A stretch of DNA of 64,000 nt from positions 1,479,001 through 1,543,000 of the forward strand of contig NZ_CP073721.1 of assembly GCF_025264685.1 (NCBI RefSeq), read 5' to 3'. Below the pieces are notes generated by a model that worked only from the letters and a program-made list of their open reading frames with translations, was not told the origin of the DNA and did no database searches. The stretch is from Dactylosporangium roseum. GTDB lineage: Bacteria > Actinomycetota > Actinomycetes > Mycobacteriales > Micromonosporaceae. Numbering within the stretch: position 1 is the stretch's first letter; every line of letters begins with the position of its first letter. This document shows, one piece after another, positions 21,824 through 33,199 of the stretch. A program made the position numbers and the translations under genes.

Positions 21824-23668
21824 TCACGGCACCTTGCGATACGCCCCGTCGCTCGCGGACGTCGCCATCGAGGCGTAGGCCCGCAGCGCCGCCGAGACCG
21901 GGCGGTCGCGGTCGGCCGGGGTGTACGGGTGTTCGCGCTTGTCCTGCGCCACCCGCCGCGCCTGCAACTCGTCCTCGGACACGCGCAGCTCGATCGACCG
22001 GTTGGGGATGTCGATCTCGATGATGTCGCCGTCTTCCACGAGGGCGATCAGGCCCCCGCCCGCCGCCTCGGGGGAGACGTGGCCGATCGACAGACCGGAG
22101 GTGCCGCCGCTGAAGCGCCCGTCGGTGATCAGCGCGCAGGCCCGTCCCAGGCCCCGGCCCTTGAGGAACGACGTCGGGTACAGCATCTCCTGCATGCCCG
22201 GGCCGCCCTTGGGCCCCTCGTAGCGGATGACCACGACGTCGCCCTCGGTCACGACCTTGCCGAGGATGCCCTCGACGGCCGCGTCCTGCGACTCGAAGAC
22301 GCGCGCCGGGCCGCGGAAGGTGAGGTTCTCCTCCGGCACGCCGGCGGTCTTGACCACGCAGCCGTCCGGCGCGATGTTGCCGAACAGGATCGCGAGGCCG
22401 CCGTCGGCGGTGTACGCGTGCTCCAGGGAGCGGATGCAGCCGTCGGCGGCGTCCGTGTCCAGGGTGTTCCACCGGTTGGTGGTCGAGAACGGCTCGGTGG
22501 TGCGGACCCCGCCGGGCGCGGCGTGGAAGAGCTCGATCGCGGCCTCGGAGGCCGTGCCGCCGCGGATGTCCCACTCCGCCAGCCACGTCTCCAGTGTCGG
22601 GGCGTGGACGCTGGAGACGTCGCGGTTGAGCAGGCCGGCCCGGTCCAGTTCGCCGAGGATGGCCGGGATGCCGCCCGCCCGGTGGACGTCTTCCATGTGG
22701 TACTTCGGGCTGTTCGGCGCCACCTTCGCGAGGCACGGCACGCGGCGCGAGATCGCGTCGATGTCGGCGACGCTGAAGTCGACCTCCGCCTCGCGGGCGG
22801 CGGCGAGCAGGTGCAGGATGGTGTTGGTCGAGCCGCCCATGGCGACGTCGAGAGCGACCGCGTTTTCGAACGCGGGGCGGGAGGCGATCGCGCGGGGCAG
22901 CACCGCGGCGTCGTCCTCGCCGTAGTACCGCTTGCAGAGGTCGACGATCAGAGTGCCGGCCCGCTCGAACAGCGCCTTGCGGGCGGCGTGCGTGGCGAGG
23001 ACCGAGCCGTTGCCGGGCAGGGCGAGGCCGATCGCCTCGGTCAGGCAGTTCATCGAGTTGGCGGTGAACATGCCGGAGCACGAGCCGCACGTCGGGCAGG
23101 CGGAGCGCTCGATCCGGGCGAGCTGCTCGTCGGTGACGGCCTCGTTGGCGGAGGCGATCATGGCGTCGATGAGGTCGAGCTTTTCGTGGACCACGCCCTC
23201 GATCGCGACGGTCTTGCCGGCCTCCATGGGGCCGCCGGAGACGAAGACGGTCGGGATGTTGAGACGCAGGGCGGCGAGCAGCATGCCGGGCGTGATCTTG
23301 TCGCAGTTGGAGATGCACACGAGGGCGTCGGCGCAGTGCGCCTGCACCATGTACTCGACGGCGTCGGCGATGAGCTCGCGGCTGGGCAGCGAGTAGAGCA
23401 TGCCGCCGTGGCCCATGGCGATGCCGTCGTCGACGGCGATGGTGTTGAACTCCTTGGCGACCCCGCCGGCCTCGGCGACCGCGTCGGCGACGATGATCCC
23501 GAGGTTGCGCAGGTGGACATGGCCCGGCACGAACTGCGTGAAACTGTTGGCGATGGCGACGATCGGCTTACCGAAGTCGGAGTCGGTCATGCCGGTGGCG
23601 CGCCAGAGGGCGCGTGCGCCGGCCATGTTGCGACCAGAAGTAGAGGTCTTGGACCGCAGCTCGGGCAT
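21824..23668 (-). CDS. ilvD: Dihydroxy-acid dehydratase IlvD
   Basis: Fe-S dehydratase giving the 2-oxo acid precursors of valine, leucine and isoleucine. It is 614 residues from the start MPELRSK, which aligns with the E. coli IlvD N-terminus; four further residues are possible from ATG 23680. Cluster cysteines are visible in SNCDK (Cys122) and in [11 protein letters not shown]. The gene is divergent from ilvB; the 216 bases between hold the ilvB attenuator. It is convergent in order with glyA but separated by the glyA riboswitch leader. Confidence 0.97.
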   Translation of the reverse strand: MPELRSKTSTSGRNMAGARALWRATGMTDSDFGKPIVAIANSFTQFVPGHVHLRNLGIIVADAVAEAGGVAKEFNTIAVDDGIAMGHGGMLYSLPSRELIADAVEYMVQAHCADALVCISNCDKITPGMLLAALRLNIPTVFVSGGPMEAGKTVAIEGVVHEKLDLIDAMIASANEAVTDEQLARIERSACPTCGSCSGMFTANSMNCLTEAIGLALPGNGSVLATHAARKALFERAGTLIVDLCKRYYGEDDAAVLPRAIASRPAFENAVALDVAMGGSTNTILHLLAAAREAEVDFSVADIDAISRRVPCLAKVAPNSPKYHMEDVHRAGGIPAILGELDRAGLLNRDVSSVHAPTLETWLAEWDIRGGTASEAAIELFHAAPGGVRTTEPFSTTNRWNTLDTDAADGCIRSLEHAYTADGGLAILFGNIAPDGCVVKTAGVPEENLTFRGPARVFESQDAAVEGILGKVVTEGDVVVIRYEGPKGGPGMQEMLYPTSFLKGRGLGRACALITDGRFSGGTSGLSIGHVSPEAAGGGLIALVEDGDIIEIDIPNRSIELRVSEDELQARRVAQDKREHPYTPADRDRPVSAALRAYASMATSASDGAYRKVP

Positions 23669-23740
23669 ACCTGCCAGCATGACATGGTCCAGATCCTGGG
23701 ATCGGTTGACTCAGGCCGTGAGATACGTCAGAGTGGGCAC

Positions 23741-23776
23741 ATGTCGTCGAGGTCGCTCCGAGTACTTATCATCTAG
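23741..23776 (+). CDS. ilvB leader peptide
   Basis: An 11-codon ORF encoding MSSRSLRVLII, ending in a run of Leu-Arg-Val-Leu-Ile-Ile immediately before TAG. All three branched-chain amino acids occur in its last six codons. The stop lies at the foot of a hairpin, and a Rho-independent terminator follows. This is the layout of translation-dependent attenuation: slow decoding of Leu/Val/Ile codons would alter folding and let transcription reach ilvB. Confidence 0.8.
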   Translation: MSSRSLRVLII

Positions 23777-23834
23777 CGCGCCGACGCCTGCCGTCAGCGC
23801 GCTAGCCCCCCGTGCATCGCACGTGGGGTTTTTT
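23773..23834 (+). terminator. ilvB transcription attenuator
   Basis: Two successive hairpins. The first pairs 23773-23780 with 23798-23805 and is extended by GACG/CGTC pairing; it begins inside the last codon of the leader peptide. The second (23806-23828) has a CGTGC/GCACG stem extended by C4/G4 with one mismatch and is followed by TTTTTT (23829-23834), a textbook intrinsic terminator and unusual in this GC-rich DNA. ilvB starts 50 bases downstream. Confidence 0.8.
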
Positions 23835-23884
23835 CATGTCCGGGGCCATGACCAAGACACCTTCGAGCGAAAGTGCGAACTGCG

Positions 23885-25762
23885 ATGACGAGACCGACGC
23901 CTGAAGTCCTCGCCCACCGAGCACATCCGACGCCACCGCCCGCCGCCGCGTCCACCGCGACGCCGGCCACGGTCGCGGCCGAGAAGGTCGCGAAGCCGGC
24001 AGGCCGCCCGGCGGAGGAGCTCCTCACCGGTGCCCAGATCCTGGTGCGCTCGTTCGAGCAGCTCGGCGCGGACGTCGTGTTCGGCATTCCCGGCGGTGCG
24101 ATCCTTCCGGCGTACGACCCGCTGTTCGACTCGGAGGCGGTCCGGCACATCCTGGTCCGCCACGAGCAGGGCGCCGGCCACGCGGCGACCGGCTATGCGC
24201 AGGCGACCGGCAAGGTCGGCGTCTGCATGGCCACCTCCGGTCCCGGCGCGACCAACCTGGTGACCCCGATCGCGGACGCCTACATGGACTCCGTCGGCAT
24301 CGTCGCCATCACCGGCCAGGTCTCCTCGGCCTCGATCGGCACCGACGCGTTCCAGGAAGCGGACATCGCCGGCATCACGCTGCCGATCACGAAGCACAAC
24401 TACCTGGTCAAGTCGGGCGAGGAGCTGCCCCGCATCCTGATGGAGGCGTTCCACCTCGCCTCGTCCGGCCGGCCTGGCCCGGTCCTCGTCGACATTCCCA
24501 AGGACGTGCTGCAGAAGCAGACGACGTTCAAGTGGCCGCCGACGATGGAGCTGCCCGGGTACCACCCGACGCTGCACCCGCACGGCAAGCAGATCCGCGA
24601 GGCGGCACGCCTGATCACCAACGCCAAGCGTCCGGTTCTTTACGTCGGCGGCGGCGTGATCAAGGCCCGCGCCTCCGAGGTGCTGCGGAAGCTGGCCGAG
24701 CTGACCGGCGCGCCGGTCGTCACCACGCTGATGGCGCGCGGCGCGTTCCCCGACTCGCACCCGCAGCACATGGGCATGCCCGGCATGCACGGCTCGGTCG
24801 GGGCGGTCTACGCGCTGCAAAAGGCCGACCTGCTGATCGCCCTCGGCGCGCGGTTCGACGACCGCGTCACCGGTGAGCTGGCCACGTTCGCGCCGAACGC
24901 GCAGGTCGTCCACGCCGACATCGACCCGGCCGAGATCGGCAAGAACCGGGTCGCCGACGTGCCGATCGTCGGTGACGCCAAGCACGTCATCGAGGAGCTG
25001 ATCGCCGCGGTGACCGCCGAGCACAACGCCGGGCGCAAGCCCGGCCTGACCGACTGGTGGGCGACGCTCGACGACATCCGCGTCCGGTATCCGCTGGGCT
25101 ACGAGGAGCCGGCCGACGGGACGCTCTCCCCGCAGTACGTCATCGAGCGCATCGGCGCGATCGTCGGGCCGGACGCGATCTACACGGCGGGTGTCGGCCA
25201 GCACCAGATGTGGGCCGCGCAGTTCGTCAAGTACGAGCACCCGGCGACCTGGCTGAACTCCGGCGGTCTGGGCACCATGGGCTACGCGGTGCCGGCGGCG
25301 ATGGGCGCCAAGGTCGGCCGGCCGGACAAGACGGTCTGGGCGATCGACGGCGACGGCTGCTTCCAGATGACCAACCAGGAGCTCGCCACCTGTGCGCTGG
25401 AGGGCATCCCGATCAAGGTCGCCGTCATCAACAACGGCAACCTCGGCATGGTCCGCCAGTGGCAGACGCTGTTCTACGACGAGCGGTATTCCAACACCGA
25501 GCTCGGCACGCACAAGCACCGGATCCCCGACTTCGTGAAGCTGGCCGACGCGCTCGGCTGCGTCGGTCTGCGCTGCGAGAACAAGCAGGACGTCGACGCC
25601 ACGATCGAGGCCGCGATGCGGGTGACCGACCAGCCGGTCGTCGTCGACTTCGTCGTCGGCAAGGACGCCATGGTGTGGCCGATGGTCGCCGCAGGCACGA
25701 GCAACGACGAGATCATGTTCGCGCGCGGCGTCGCGCCCACGTTCGACAAGGACGACATCTGA
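23885..25762 (+). CDS. ilvB: Acetolactate synthase large subunit
   Basis: TPP- and FAD-dependent enzyme that condenses pyruvate with pyruvate or 2-oxobutyrate at the head of the branched-chain pathway. The 625-residue product has an Ala/Pro-rich N-terminal extension of about 45 residues before the catalytic core ([13 protein letters not shown]). The TPP-activating glutamate is in [10 protein letters not shown] and the TPP/Mg motif is GDGCFQM...NNGNLGM. The chosen start is ATG 23885; GTG 23873 in frame is an alternative. ilvN begins one base after the stop. Confidence 0.96.
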   Translation: MTRPTPEVLAHRAHPTPPPAAASTATPATVAAEKVAKPAGRPAEELLTGAQILVRSFEQLGADVVFGIPGGAILPAYDPLFDSEAVRHILVRHEQGAGHAATGYAQATGKVGVCMATSGPGATNLVTPIADAYMDSVGIVAITGQVSSASIGTDAFQEADIAGITLPITKHNYLVKSGEELPRILMEAFHLASSGRPGPVLVDIPKDVLQKQTTFKWPPTMELPGYHPTLHPHGKQIREAARLITNAKRPVLYVGGGVIKARASEVLRKLAELTGAPVVTTLMARGAFPDSHPQHMGMPGMHGSVGAVYALQKADLLIALGARFDDRVTGELATFAPNAQVVHADIDPAEIGKNRVADVPIVGDAKHVIEELIAAVTAEHNAGRKPGLTDWWATLDDIRVRYPLGYEEPADGTLSPQYVIERIGAIVGPDAIYTAGVGQHQMWAAQFVKYEHPATWLNSGGLGTMGYAVPAAMGAKVGRPDKTVWAIDGDGCFQMTNQELATCALEGIPIKVAVINNGNLGMVRQWQTLFYDERYSNTELGTHKHRIPDFVKLADALGCVGLRCENKQDVDATIEAAMRVTDQPVVVDFVVGKDAMVWPMVAAGTSNDEIMFARGVAPTFDKDDI

Positions 25763-25763
25763 G

Positions 25764-26282
25764 ATGACCAAGCACACCCTCTCCGTTCTGGTCGAGAACA
25801 AACCCGGCATCCTGGCTCGGGTCGCCGGGCTGTTCGCCCGGCGCGGCTTCAACATCGACTCCCTGGCTGTCGGCGAGACCGAGCACCCCGAGGTCTCCCG
25901 GATGACGATCGTGGTCAACGCGGAGGACTCTCCGCTGGAGCAGGTCACCAAGCAGCTCAACAAGCTGGTGCAGGTCCTGAAGATCGTCGAACTCGACGCC
26001 AACGCGAGCGTGCAGCGCGAGCTGCTGCTGGTGAAGGTGCGCGCGGAGCGTCCGGTCCGCTCGCAGGTCCTCGAGACCGTGCAGCTCTTCCGGGCCCGCG
26101 TGGTCGACGTCTCCCCGGATGCCCTCACGATCGAGGCGACGGGGACGTCGGAGAAGCTGGACGCGCTGCTTCGTGATCTGGAGCCGTTCGGTATCAAGGA
26201 AATGGTCCAGTCCGGCGTCGTGGCCATCGGCCGCGGTTCCCGCTCCATCACGACCGGCCCGGCGCTTCGCGCCGCCTCTTAG
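25764..26282 (+). CDS. ilvN: Acetolactate synthase small (regulatory) subunit
   Basis: Regulatory subunit conferring feedback inhibition, probably by valine. The 172 residues contain an N-terminal ACT domain starting HTLSVLVENKPGILARVAGLF, with RGFNIDSLAVGETE, followed by the C-terminal ALS_ss domain. It begins one base after the ilvB stop and is followed by ilvC after 21 bases. Confidence 0.97.
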   Translation: MTKHTLSVLVENKPGILARVAGLFARRGFNIDSLAVGETEHPEVSRMTIVVNAEDSPLEQVTKQLNKLVQVLKIVELDANASVQRELLLVKVRAERPVRSQVLETVQLFRARVVDVSPDALTIEATGTSEKLDALLRDLEPFGIKEMVQSGVVAIGRGSRSITTGPALRAAS

Positions 26283-27317
<1,035 letters not shown>

Positions 27318-27323
27318 CATCCG

Positions 27324-27359
27324 GCGAAGAGGCCCTCGCCACGGCGGGGGCCTCTTCGC
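27324..27359 (+). terminator. Terminator after ilvC
   Basis: A 12-base-pair stem (27324-27335 with 27348-27359) around a 12-base loop, directly after the ilvC stop. It separates ilvBNC from the TipAS gene. Confidence 0.75.
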
Positions 27360-27397
27360 TTGACTCTCCCGTCGCTGGAGGCTCCACGCTCGTCGGT

Positions 27398-27832
27398 ATG
27401 ACGACGAACCTGACGCCTGACGAGCAGCGCGAACTCTTCGGAGACTTCGACCCCGACCAGCACGCCGAGGAGGCGGAGCGGAGATGGGGCCAGACCGAGG
27501 CGTACCGGCAGTCCGCGCAGCGGACCTCCAACTACACGAAACAGGACTGGGAGCGCATCAAGGCGGAGGCCGAGGCGAACACCGAGGCCCTCGCGGCGGC
27601 GTTCACCGCCGGTGTCCCGGCCGGCGACCAGCGGGCCACGGATCTCGCCGAGGAACACCGGCGGCACATCAGCCGGTGGTTCTACGACTGCTCGTACGAG
27701 ATCCACCGCGGTCTCGGTGACATGTACGTCGCCGATCCGCGGTTCACCGCCAACTACGACACCGCCCACCCCGGCCTGGCGCAGTACATCCGCGACGCGA
27801 TCCACGCCAATGCGGACCGCGTCCGGTCGTAG
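27398..27832 (+). CDS. Stand-alone TipAS-domain protein
   Basis: A 144-residue helical protein resembling the C-terminal antibiotic-binding domain of TipA-like MerR regulators: TEAYRQSAQRTSNYTKQDW near residues 30-50 and GDMYVADPRFTANYD near 108-122. The MerR DNA-binding part is missing, so it corresponds to the short TipAS form, which can bind thiopeptide-type ligands. It is flanked by terminators on both sides within the branched-chain cluster, indicating its own transcription. The start ATG 27398 has GGAGG 15 bases upstream, which is rather far. The ligand is unknown. Confidence 0.85.
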   Translation: MTTNLTPDEQRELFGDFDPDQHAEEAERRWGQTEAYRQSAQRTSNYTKQDWERIKAEAEANTEALAAAFTAGVPAGDQRATDLAEEHRRHISRWFYDCSYEIHRGLGDMYVADPRFTANYDTAHPGLAQYIRDAIHANADRVRS

Positions 27833-27847
27833 GACCGAACCCGAGCG

Positions 27848-27883
27848 CGGCCCCGGTCGTGGGGGACTCCACGACCGGGGCCG
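27848..27883 (+). terminator. Terminator after the TipAS gene
   Basis: A 15-base-pair GC-rich stem (27848-27862 with 27869-27883) around a 6-base loop, 15 bases after the stop. Confidence 0.75.
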
Positions 27884-27941
27884 TCGCCGTGGTGCGGGGG
27901 AGCCTGGTCAGGATCCGGCAGGGATCGACACGGACGGGTGT

Positions 27942-27957
27942 TGTGATCGCGCTCACG
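27942..27957 (+). promoter_or_regulatory. Possible CRP/GlxR-type operator upstream of serA
   Basis: TGTGATCGCGCTCACG matches the TGTGA-N6-TCACA consensus of CRP-family regulators at 9 of 10 fixed positions. It lies 150 bases before serA in a 276-base intergenic region. Confidence 0.4.
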
Positions 27958-28108
27958 CCGCGGTGAGCGGGGGGTGCCGGGGCCACGGGCCTACGATCGC
28001 GTGAAGGCCGACCCCAGCCCGGCCCCGTCGCCGTCTCTTGTGCGTGGCGTGCAATGCCGCGCCCCACGCATCGACGCCAGCCGCAGCCTGAGAGCCGAGG
28101 ACCGCCGT

Positions 28109-29719
28109 ATGACCCTCCCTCCTGACCCCCCGGTGGTGCTGATCGCCGAGGAGCTGGCCCCGTCCGCCCTCGAAGTGCTCGCCGACGACTACGACGTCCG
28201 TCACATCGACGGCACCGACCGTCCGGCGCTGCTCAAGGCGCTCGCCGACGCCAGTGCGGTGATCGTGCGAAGCGCCACCCAGATCGACGCCGAGGCCGTC
28301 GCCGCCGCGCCCCGGCTCAAGGTCGTCGCCCGCGCGGGCGTCGGCCTGGACAACGTCGACGTCCCCGCCGCCACCGCCCGTGGCGTCATGGTCGTCAACG
28401 CACCCACCTCCAACATCGTCTCCGCCGCCGAGCAGGCCGTCACGCTGCTGCTCGCCGTCGCGCGCAACACCGCCGCCGCGTCGGCCGCGCTCAAGGCCGG
28501 CGAGTGGAAGCGGTCGAGGTACACCGGCGTCGAGCTGTCCGGCAAGGTCGTCGGTGTCATCGGCCTGGGCCGCATCGGCGTCCTGTTCGCGCAGCGCATG
28601 GCCGCGTTCGGCGTCCGGCTGGTCGCCTACGACCCCTACATCCAGCCCGCGCGCGCCGCCGCGCTGGGCGTGCGGCTGCTCGGCCTCGACGAGCTGCTGC
28701 GGGAGAGCGACTTCATCTCCATCCACCTGCCGAAGACCCCGGAGACGGTGGGGCTCATCGGCGCCCGCGAGCTCCAGCTCGTCAAGCCCGGCGTCCGCAT
28801 CGTCAACGCGGCCCGCGGCGGCCTGGTCGACGAGCAGGCCCTCGCCGACGCGATCGCCGCCGGCCGGGTCGCCGGCGCCGGCATCGACGTCTTCGCCAAG
28901 GAGCCGTGCGTCGCGTCGCCGCTGTTCGCGTTCGACAACGTGGTCGCCACGCCGCACCTGGGCGCGTCCACCCACGAGGCGCAGGACAAGGCGGGCCTGG
29001 CCGTGGCGCGCAGCGTCAAGCTGGCCCTCGACGGGGAGTTCGTCCCCGATGCGGTGAATGTCCAGGTCGGCGGCGTCGTCGCGGAAGAGGTACGACCCCT
29101 GCTGCCCCTGGCGGAGAAGCTCGGCCGGGTGTTCACCGCGGTCGCCGGCGGGGTCGCCTCCTCGGTCACCGTCGAGGTGCACGGCGACGTGGCGGCGCAC
29201 GACGTGTCGGTGCTCAAGCTCGCCGCCACCAAGGGGCTCTTCAGCGGTGTCGTCGCTGAGCAGGTCACCTACGTCAACGCGCCGCACCTGGCGGCCGACC
29301 GGGGCGTCGAGGTGGCCCTCGCGGTGTTCACCGAGTCGACAGATCACACAAATCTGGTGACCGTGCGTGGGGCGCTTCCGGACGGCCGGGTAGCCTCGGT
29401 CTCCGGCACCTCCGTCGCCGGCCCGCGCGAGGCCCTGAAGCTGACCGACATCGACGGCTTCAGCCTGGAGCTCGGCGCCGATGGAGTGCTGTTGTTCTTC
29501 CGATATGCCGACCGCCCCGGGGTCGTCGGCACCGTCGGGTCGATACTGGGAACGGCGGGGGTCAACATCGCGGCGATGCAGGTCGCCCGGCGCGAGGCCG
29601 GCGGCGAGGCGCTCATGACGCTGACCGTCGACAACGCGGTCGGGGCGGACCTGCTCAACGAGGCGCAGCAGGCGATCGGCGCCACAGCGGCGAGCACGGT
29701 CGACCTGTCCGGCGAATAG
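28109..29719 (+). CDS. serA: D-3-phosphoglycerate dehydrogenase SerA (long, ACT-containing form)
   Basis: First enzyme of serine synthesis, oxidising 3-phosphoglycerate with NAD+. The 536 residues correspond to the long type with an intervening domain and a C-terminal ACT domain (about 460-536) that begins near [15 protein letters not shown], so serine feedback is likely. The NAD motif GLGRIG and catalytic motifs [17 protein letters not shown] and ATPHLGAST are intact. The start is ATG 28109 with GAGG nine bases upstream; the longer open frame upstream is leader. Serine feeds glyA, also in this window. Confidence 0.97.
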   Translation: MTLPPDPPVVLIAEELAPSALEVLADDYDVRHIDGTDRPALLKALADASAVIVRSATQIDAEAVAAAPRLKVVARAGVGLDNVDVPAATARGVMVVNAPTSNIVSAAEQAVTLLLAVARNTAAASAALKAGEWKRSRYTGVELSGKVVGVIGLGRIGVLFAQRMAAFGVRLVAYDPYIQPARAAALGVRLLGLDELLRESDFISIHLPKTPETVGLIGARELQLVKPGVRIVNAARGGLVDEQALADAIAAGRVAGAGIDVFAKEPCVASPLFAFDNVVATPHLGASTHEAQDKAGLAVARSVKLALDGEFVPDAVNVQVGGVVAEEVRPLLPLAEKLGRVFTAVAGGVASSVTVEVHGDVAAHDVSVLKLAATKGLFSGVVAEQVTYVNAPHLAADRGVEVALAVFTESTDHTNLVTVRGALPDGRVASVSGTSVAGPREALKLTDIDGFSLELGADGVLLFFRYADRPGVVGTVGSILGTAGVNIAAMQVARREAGGEALMTLTVDNAVGADLLNEAQQAIGATAASTVDLSGE

Positions 29720-29736
29720 CAGACATTCCTCTCAAA

Positions 29737-29770
29737 GAGGGCGGGGAGCGTGGCGGCGTTCCCCGCCCTC
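29737..29770 (+). terminator. Terminator after serA
   Basis: An 11-base-pair stem (29737-29747 with 29760-29770) followed by GCTTTT, 17 bases beyond the serA stop. Confidence 0.75.
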
Positions 29771-29861
29771 GCTTTTGCGGTGTTTCCTGGATCGTGAGAC
29801 GGCCGTCCACGAAGTAGGACGAGCGCGTACCGTTATCGGGTCTGAGGAAAGGGGCGCAGTG

Positions 29862-30890
29862 GTGGCGAGAATCGCGGTCGTGGCCGGCGACGGCATCGGG
29901 ACGGAAGTGGTGGCACAGGCGCTGAAGGTGCTGCGTGTCGTCCTGCCGGAGGTCGAGACGAACGACTACGACCTGGGTGCCGCCCGCTACAACCGCACCG
30001 GCGAGGTGCTCCCCGGCAGCGTGCTGGAGGAGCTGCGCGGCCACGACGCCATCCTGCTGGGTGCCGTCGGCGACCCGAGCGTCCCGCCGGGTGTCCTGGA
30101 GCGCGGCCTGCTGCTGAAACTGCGGTTCGACTTCGACCAGTACGTGAACCTTCGCCCCTCTCGGCTCTGGCCGGGCACGACCAGCTCGCTCGCCGGCGTG
30201 AAGCCCGGCGAGATCGACCTCGTCGTCGTCCGGGAAGGCACCGAGGGCCTCTACGTCGGCGCCGGTGGCAACCTGCATCAGGACACGCCCGCCGAGGTCG
30301 CCACCGAGGAGAGCCTCAACACCCGCCACGGCGTCGAGCGGGTCATCCGCGACGCCTTCGCCCGTGCCCGCAAGCGCGAGCGGCGCAAGGTGACGCTGGT
30401 CCACAAGACCAACGTCCTCACGCACGCCGGTGGCCTGTGGGCGCGGACCTTCGACGCGGTCAAGGCCGAGTTCCCGGACATCGAGACCGAATACCAGCAC
30501 GTCGACGCGGCCGCCATGTTCCTGGTGACCAACCCGCAGCGCTACGACGTGGTCGTCACCGACAACCTTTTCGGTGACATCCTCACCGACATCGCCGCCG
30601 CGGTCACCGGCGGCATCGGGCTTGCCGCCAGCGGTTCGATCAACCCGGAGCGGGCGTTTCCGTCGATGTTCGAGCCCGTGCACGGCTCGGCGCCGGACAT
30701 CGCGGGCAAGGGCATCGCCGACCCGTCGGCCGCCGTGCTCTCCGCCGCGCTGCTGCTCGACCACCTCGGTCACCCCGAGGCCGCCGCGCGGGTCTCCGAG
30801 GCCGTCGGCGCCGAGGTGACGGCACGGACCCCCGGTTCCGCGCTGTCGACCGAGGCGGTCGGTGACCGCTTGGCCGCCGCGGTGGCATGA
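29862..30890 (+). CDS. leuB: 3-isopropylmalate dehydrogenase LeuB
   Basis: NAD-dependent oxidative decarboxylase of the leucine pathway; it also serves the citramalate route. The 342 residues fit the actinobacterial type. Visible are [28 protein letters not shown], the catalytic VHKTNVL lysine and [10 protein letters not shown] metal-binding aspartates. The start is taken as GTG 29862 (the second of two tandem GTGs) with AGGAAAGG upstream. It sits between serA and ilvE, with its own promoter after the serA terminator. Confidence 0.96.
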   Translation: MARIAVVAGDGIGTEVVAQALKVLRVVLPEVETNDYDLGAARYNRTGEVLPGSVLEELRGHDAILLGAVGDPSVPPGVLERGLLLKLRFDFDQYVNLRPSRLWPGTTSSLAGVKPGEIDLVVVREGTEGLYVGAGGNLHQDTPAEVATEESLNTRHGVERVIRDAFARARKRERRKVTLVHKTNVLTHAGGLWARTFDAVKAEFPDIETEYQHVDAAAMFLVTNPQRYDVVVTDNLFGDILTDIAAAVTGGIGLAASGSINPERAFPSMFEPVHGSAPDIAGKGIADPSAAVLSAALLLDHLGHPEAAARVSEAVGAEVTARTPGSALSTEAVGDRLAAAVA

Positions 30891-31056
30891 CCCCACGTCC
30901 GGCAAGGCGTCCGCGAGCACCGCGGGCGCCTGCCGGAAGTATCCGCCGTTCCGCGCGCTGGCTGCGATTGAACGTCCGTTCGGGTAAGTTGCAGGCACGG
31001 CGTGCGGACTTCGCGTGCCGAGATTCTGGGTGTATCCGGGTGTAGTGGAGGCAGGT

Positions 31057-32154
31057 ATGAACGGCGGTGAAACTCTCGACTTCGAGATCCGTCCGCATTT
31101 GTCGCCGGTAGCCGCCGAGGAACGGTCCGCGTTGATGGCCAACCCCGGTTTCGGGCGGATCTTCACCGACCACATGGTCACCGTGCGGTATGCCGACGGC
31201 AAGGGCTGGTATGACGCCCGCGTCGAGCAGCGCGCGCCGATCCCGATGGACCCGGCGACCGCCGTGCTGCACTACGCGCAGGAGGTCTTCGAGGGCCTCA
31301 AGGCCTATCGGACCGTCGACGGCGGGGTCACGCTGTTCCGCCCCGACGCCAACGCCGCCCGCTTCCGCGCCTCGGCGCAGCGGATGGCCATGGCCCCGGT
31401 GCCCGAGCGGCTCTTCCTCGACGCGCTGGAAGCGCTCATCCGCGTCGACCGCGAGTGGGTGCCCAACGATCCGGAGGGCAGCCTCTACCTGCGCCCGTTC
31501 CAGTACGCGAGCGAGGTGTTCCTCGGCGTCAAACCCTCCTCGGAATACCTCTTCCTGGTCATCGCGTCGCCGGTCGGCAGCTATTTCAAGGGTGGCGTGA
31601 AGCCCGTCAACGTCTGGGTGTCCCGCGACTACACGCGGGCCGCCACCGGCGGCACCGGCGCGGCGAAGTGCGGCGGCAACTACGCCGCCAGTCTCGTCGC
31701 CCAGGCCGAGGCGATCGAGCACGGCTGTGACCAGGTGGTGTTCCTCGACGCCGTCGAGCAGAAGTACGTGGAAGAGCTCGGCGGCATGAACGTCTTCTTC
31801 GTCTTCGACGACGGCTCGATCGTCACCCCGCCGCTCACCGGCACGATCCTGCCCGGCATCACCCGCGAGTCGGTGATCCGCCTGGCCCGTGACGGAGGTC
31901 TGACGGTTCGCGAGGAGCTGTATTCGTACGAGCAGTGGCGTGCGGACGCGGTGAGCGGCAGGCTGCGCGAGGCGTTCGCCTGCGGGACGGCTGCGGTGAT
32001 CACCCCGATCGGCGTGGTCCGCGACCGCGAGGGCGAGTTCACGGTCGCCGACGGCAAGGCCGGCCAGACGACGATGTCGCTGCGTGACACGCTGGTGGGC
32101 ATCCAGCGGGGCCAGTTCGACGACCCGTACGGCTGGGTCCACCGCGTCCTGTGA
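31057..32154 (+). CDS. ilvE: Branched-chain amino acid aminotransferase IlvE
   Basis: PLP enzyme performing the final transamination to Val, Leu and Ile. The 365-residue fold-type IV protein carries the PLP lysine Lys204 in GTGAAKCGGNYAAS, plus YLRPFQ and EELGGMNVFFV. ATG 31057 is preceded by GGAGGCAGGT. The 166-base gap after leuB carries no clear terminator or leader ORF, so it may belong to the leuB transcript or have its own promoter. Confidence 0.96.
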   Translation: MNGGETLDFEIRPHLSPVAAEERSALMANPGFGRIFTDHMVTVRYADGKGWYDARVEQRAPIPMDPATAVLHYAQEVFEGLKAYRTVDGGVTLFRPDANAARFRASAQRMAMAPVPERLFLDALEALIRVDREWVPNDPEGSLYLRPFQYASEVFLGVKPSSEYLFLVIASPVGSYFKGGVKPVNVWVSRDYTRAATGGTGAAKCGGNYAASLVAQAEAIEHGCDQVVFLDAVEQKYVEELGGMNVFFVFDDGSIVTPPLTGTILPGITRESVIRLARDGGLTVREELYSYEQWRADAVSGRLREAFACGTAAVITPIGVVRDREGEFTVADGKAGQTTMSLRDTLVGIQRGQFDDPYGWVHRVL

Positions 32155-32213
32155 CCCCGGTTGACCCGGGTTCGATCCTGGCAGGTCCCACGACCTTCTA
32201 GGATCGGCCGCGG

Positions 32214-32483
32214 TCAGGCGGGCCAGCGGCCCAGGTTGGCGTTGCGGCCCAGCGCGGTCCGGTTGATCCGCGGGGCCGGCCGGCCGTAGGCCATACGCAG
32301 CGCCTCCTCGGCCAGTCGCGCATCCGGGCAGGGCCAGAACGCCTTGCATTCGCAGAAGTTGTCGGGGCGTGGCCGGTGCGCCTCGTGCAGGGCCCGCGCC
32401 ACCCGCCACAACAGCGGGTCCGCGCATCCCGACGGAGGGTCGAGCGGTGGCCCGTCCGGGCCGTTCGGAACTCCGTCGGTCAT
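32214..32483 (-). CDS. Small Cys-containing hypothetical protein
   Basis: An 89-residue protein without a recognised family. Residues 38-55 hold NFCECKAFWPCPD, a CxC...C arrangement that could bind metal. The N-terminus is Pro/Gly-rich and the C-terminus basic. No signal peptide or membrane segment. It is convergent with ilvE. Confidence 0.55.
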   Translation of the reverse strand: MTDGVPNGPDGPPLDPPSGCADPLLWRVARALHEAHRPRPDNFCECKAFWPCPDARLAEEALRMAYGRPAPRINRTALGRNANLGRWPA

Positions 32484-32668
32484 CGTGCCCCCAGGTCCAC
32501 GGCATACGCGCTGCGTAACGACCGTTATCGTCGCGACGCGGGCAGGCTGTCCGCAACGTGCACATGCGAGTTACACCGCAACGGTCGATGCCGTCCACCC
32601 GAAAGACCCGGACATGCGTACGGGTGCCGGAGCCGCCACTCCGACACCCGTACAAGAGGAAAGCTCCG

Positions 32669-33199
32669 TTAGCCGAGAGCCGCCTCTGCATCGAGGGTTA
32701 CCGCCAACGCGTGAACCACCGCGGCGGCGCGCAACACCTCGTCGACCACTTCCCGGGACACCCCTGCACCGTGAAGTGATCTTTCGTGCGATTCCAGGCA
32801 CACCCCGCACCCGGTGATCGCGGATACTGCCACTGACCACAGCTCGGAGTCGACCATGGGGACCCCGGGCGTGGCGGTCACCTGGCGGCGCAGCCGCGCC
32901 GGCAGGTGCTGATACGCCTCGTCACCGATCAGGTGCTTGGCGCGGAAGTAGACGTTGTGGATCGCCATGCGCGACGCCACCGCCTTGGCTGTCTCGGCGG
33001 CCTCCGGCTTGAGGTGGTCGTCGGCCTCGGCCGCGACGGCGCGGAGGACGAGCGCGCTGCGGGTGGTCATCGCGCCGGCGAGCACGGTGCCCCAGAGCTG
33101 CTGCTCGGTGAGCCGGTCGCCGGAGAGCACGGAGTTGAGGTTCAGTGCGACGTCCCGCGCATACGGCGGGAGCGCCGCCTTGAGCGCCGAGATCGACAT
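32669..33199 (-). CDS. AhpD-like alkylhydroperoxidase (carboxymuconolactone decarboxylase family)
   Basis: A 176-residue all-helical protein with the AhpD redox motif GCGVCLESHE near residue 130, where the CxxC pair and the following histidine are the expected catalytic residues. Actinobacterial AhpD reduces AhpC and passes electrons from lipoamide proteins; ahpC is not adjacent here. The start is ATG at 33199 with GGGAGG upstream; the longer frame to 33331 has no support. It is divergent from cimA, with 169 bases to the cimA leader peptide. Confidence 0.88.
   Translation of the reverse strand: MSISALKAALPPYARDVALNLNSVLSGDRLTEQQLWGTVLAGAMTTRSALVLRAVAAEADDHLKPEAAETAKAVASRMAIHNVYFRAKHLIGDEAYQHLPARLRRQVTATPGVPMVDSELWSVAVSAITGCGVCLESHERSLHGAGVSREVVDEVLRAAAVVHALAVTLDAEAALG

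Noticed and set aside
23834..26251. An 805-codon minus-strand frame over ilvB and ilvN
   Set aside because: Shadow frame; the plus strand is unambiguous acetolactate synthase.
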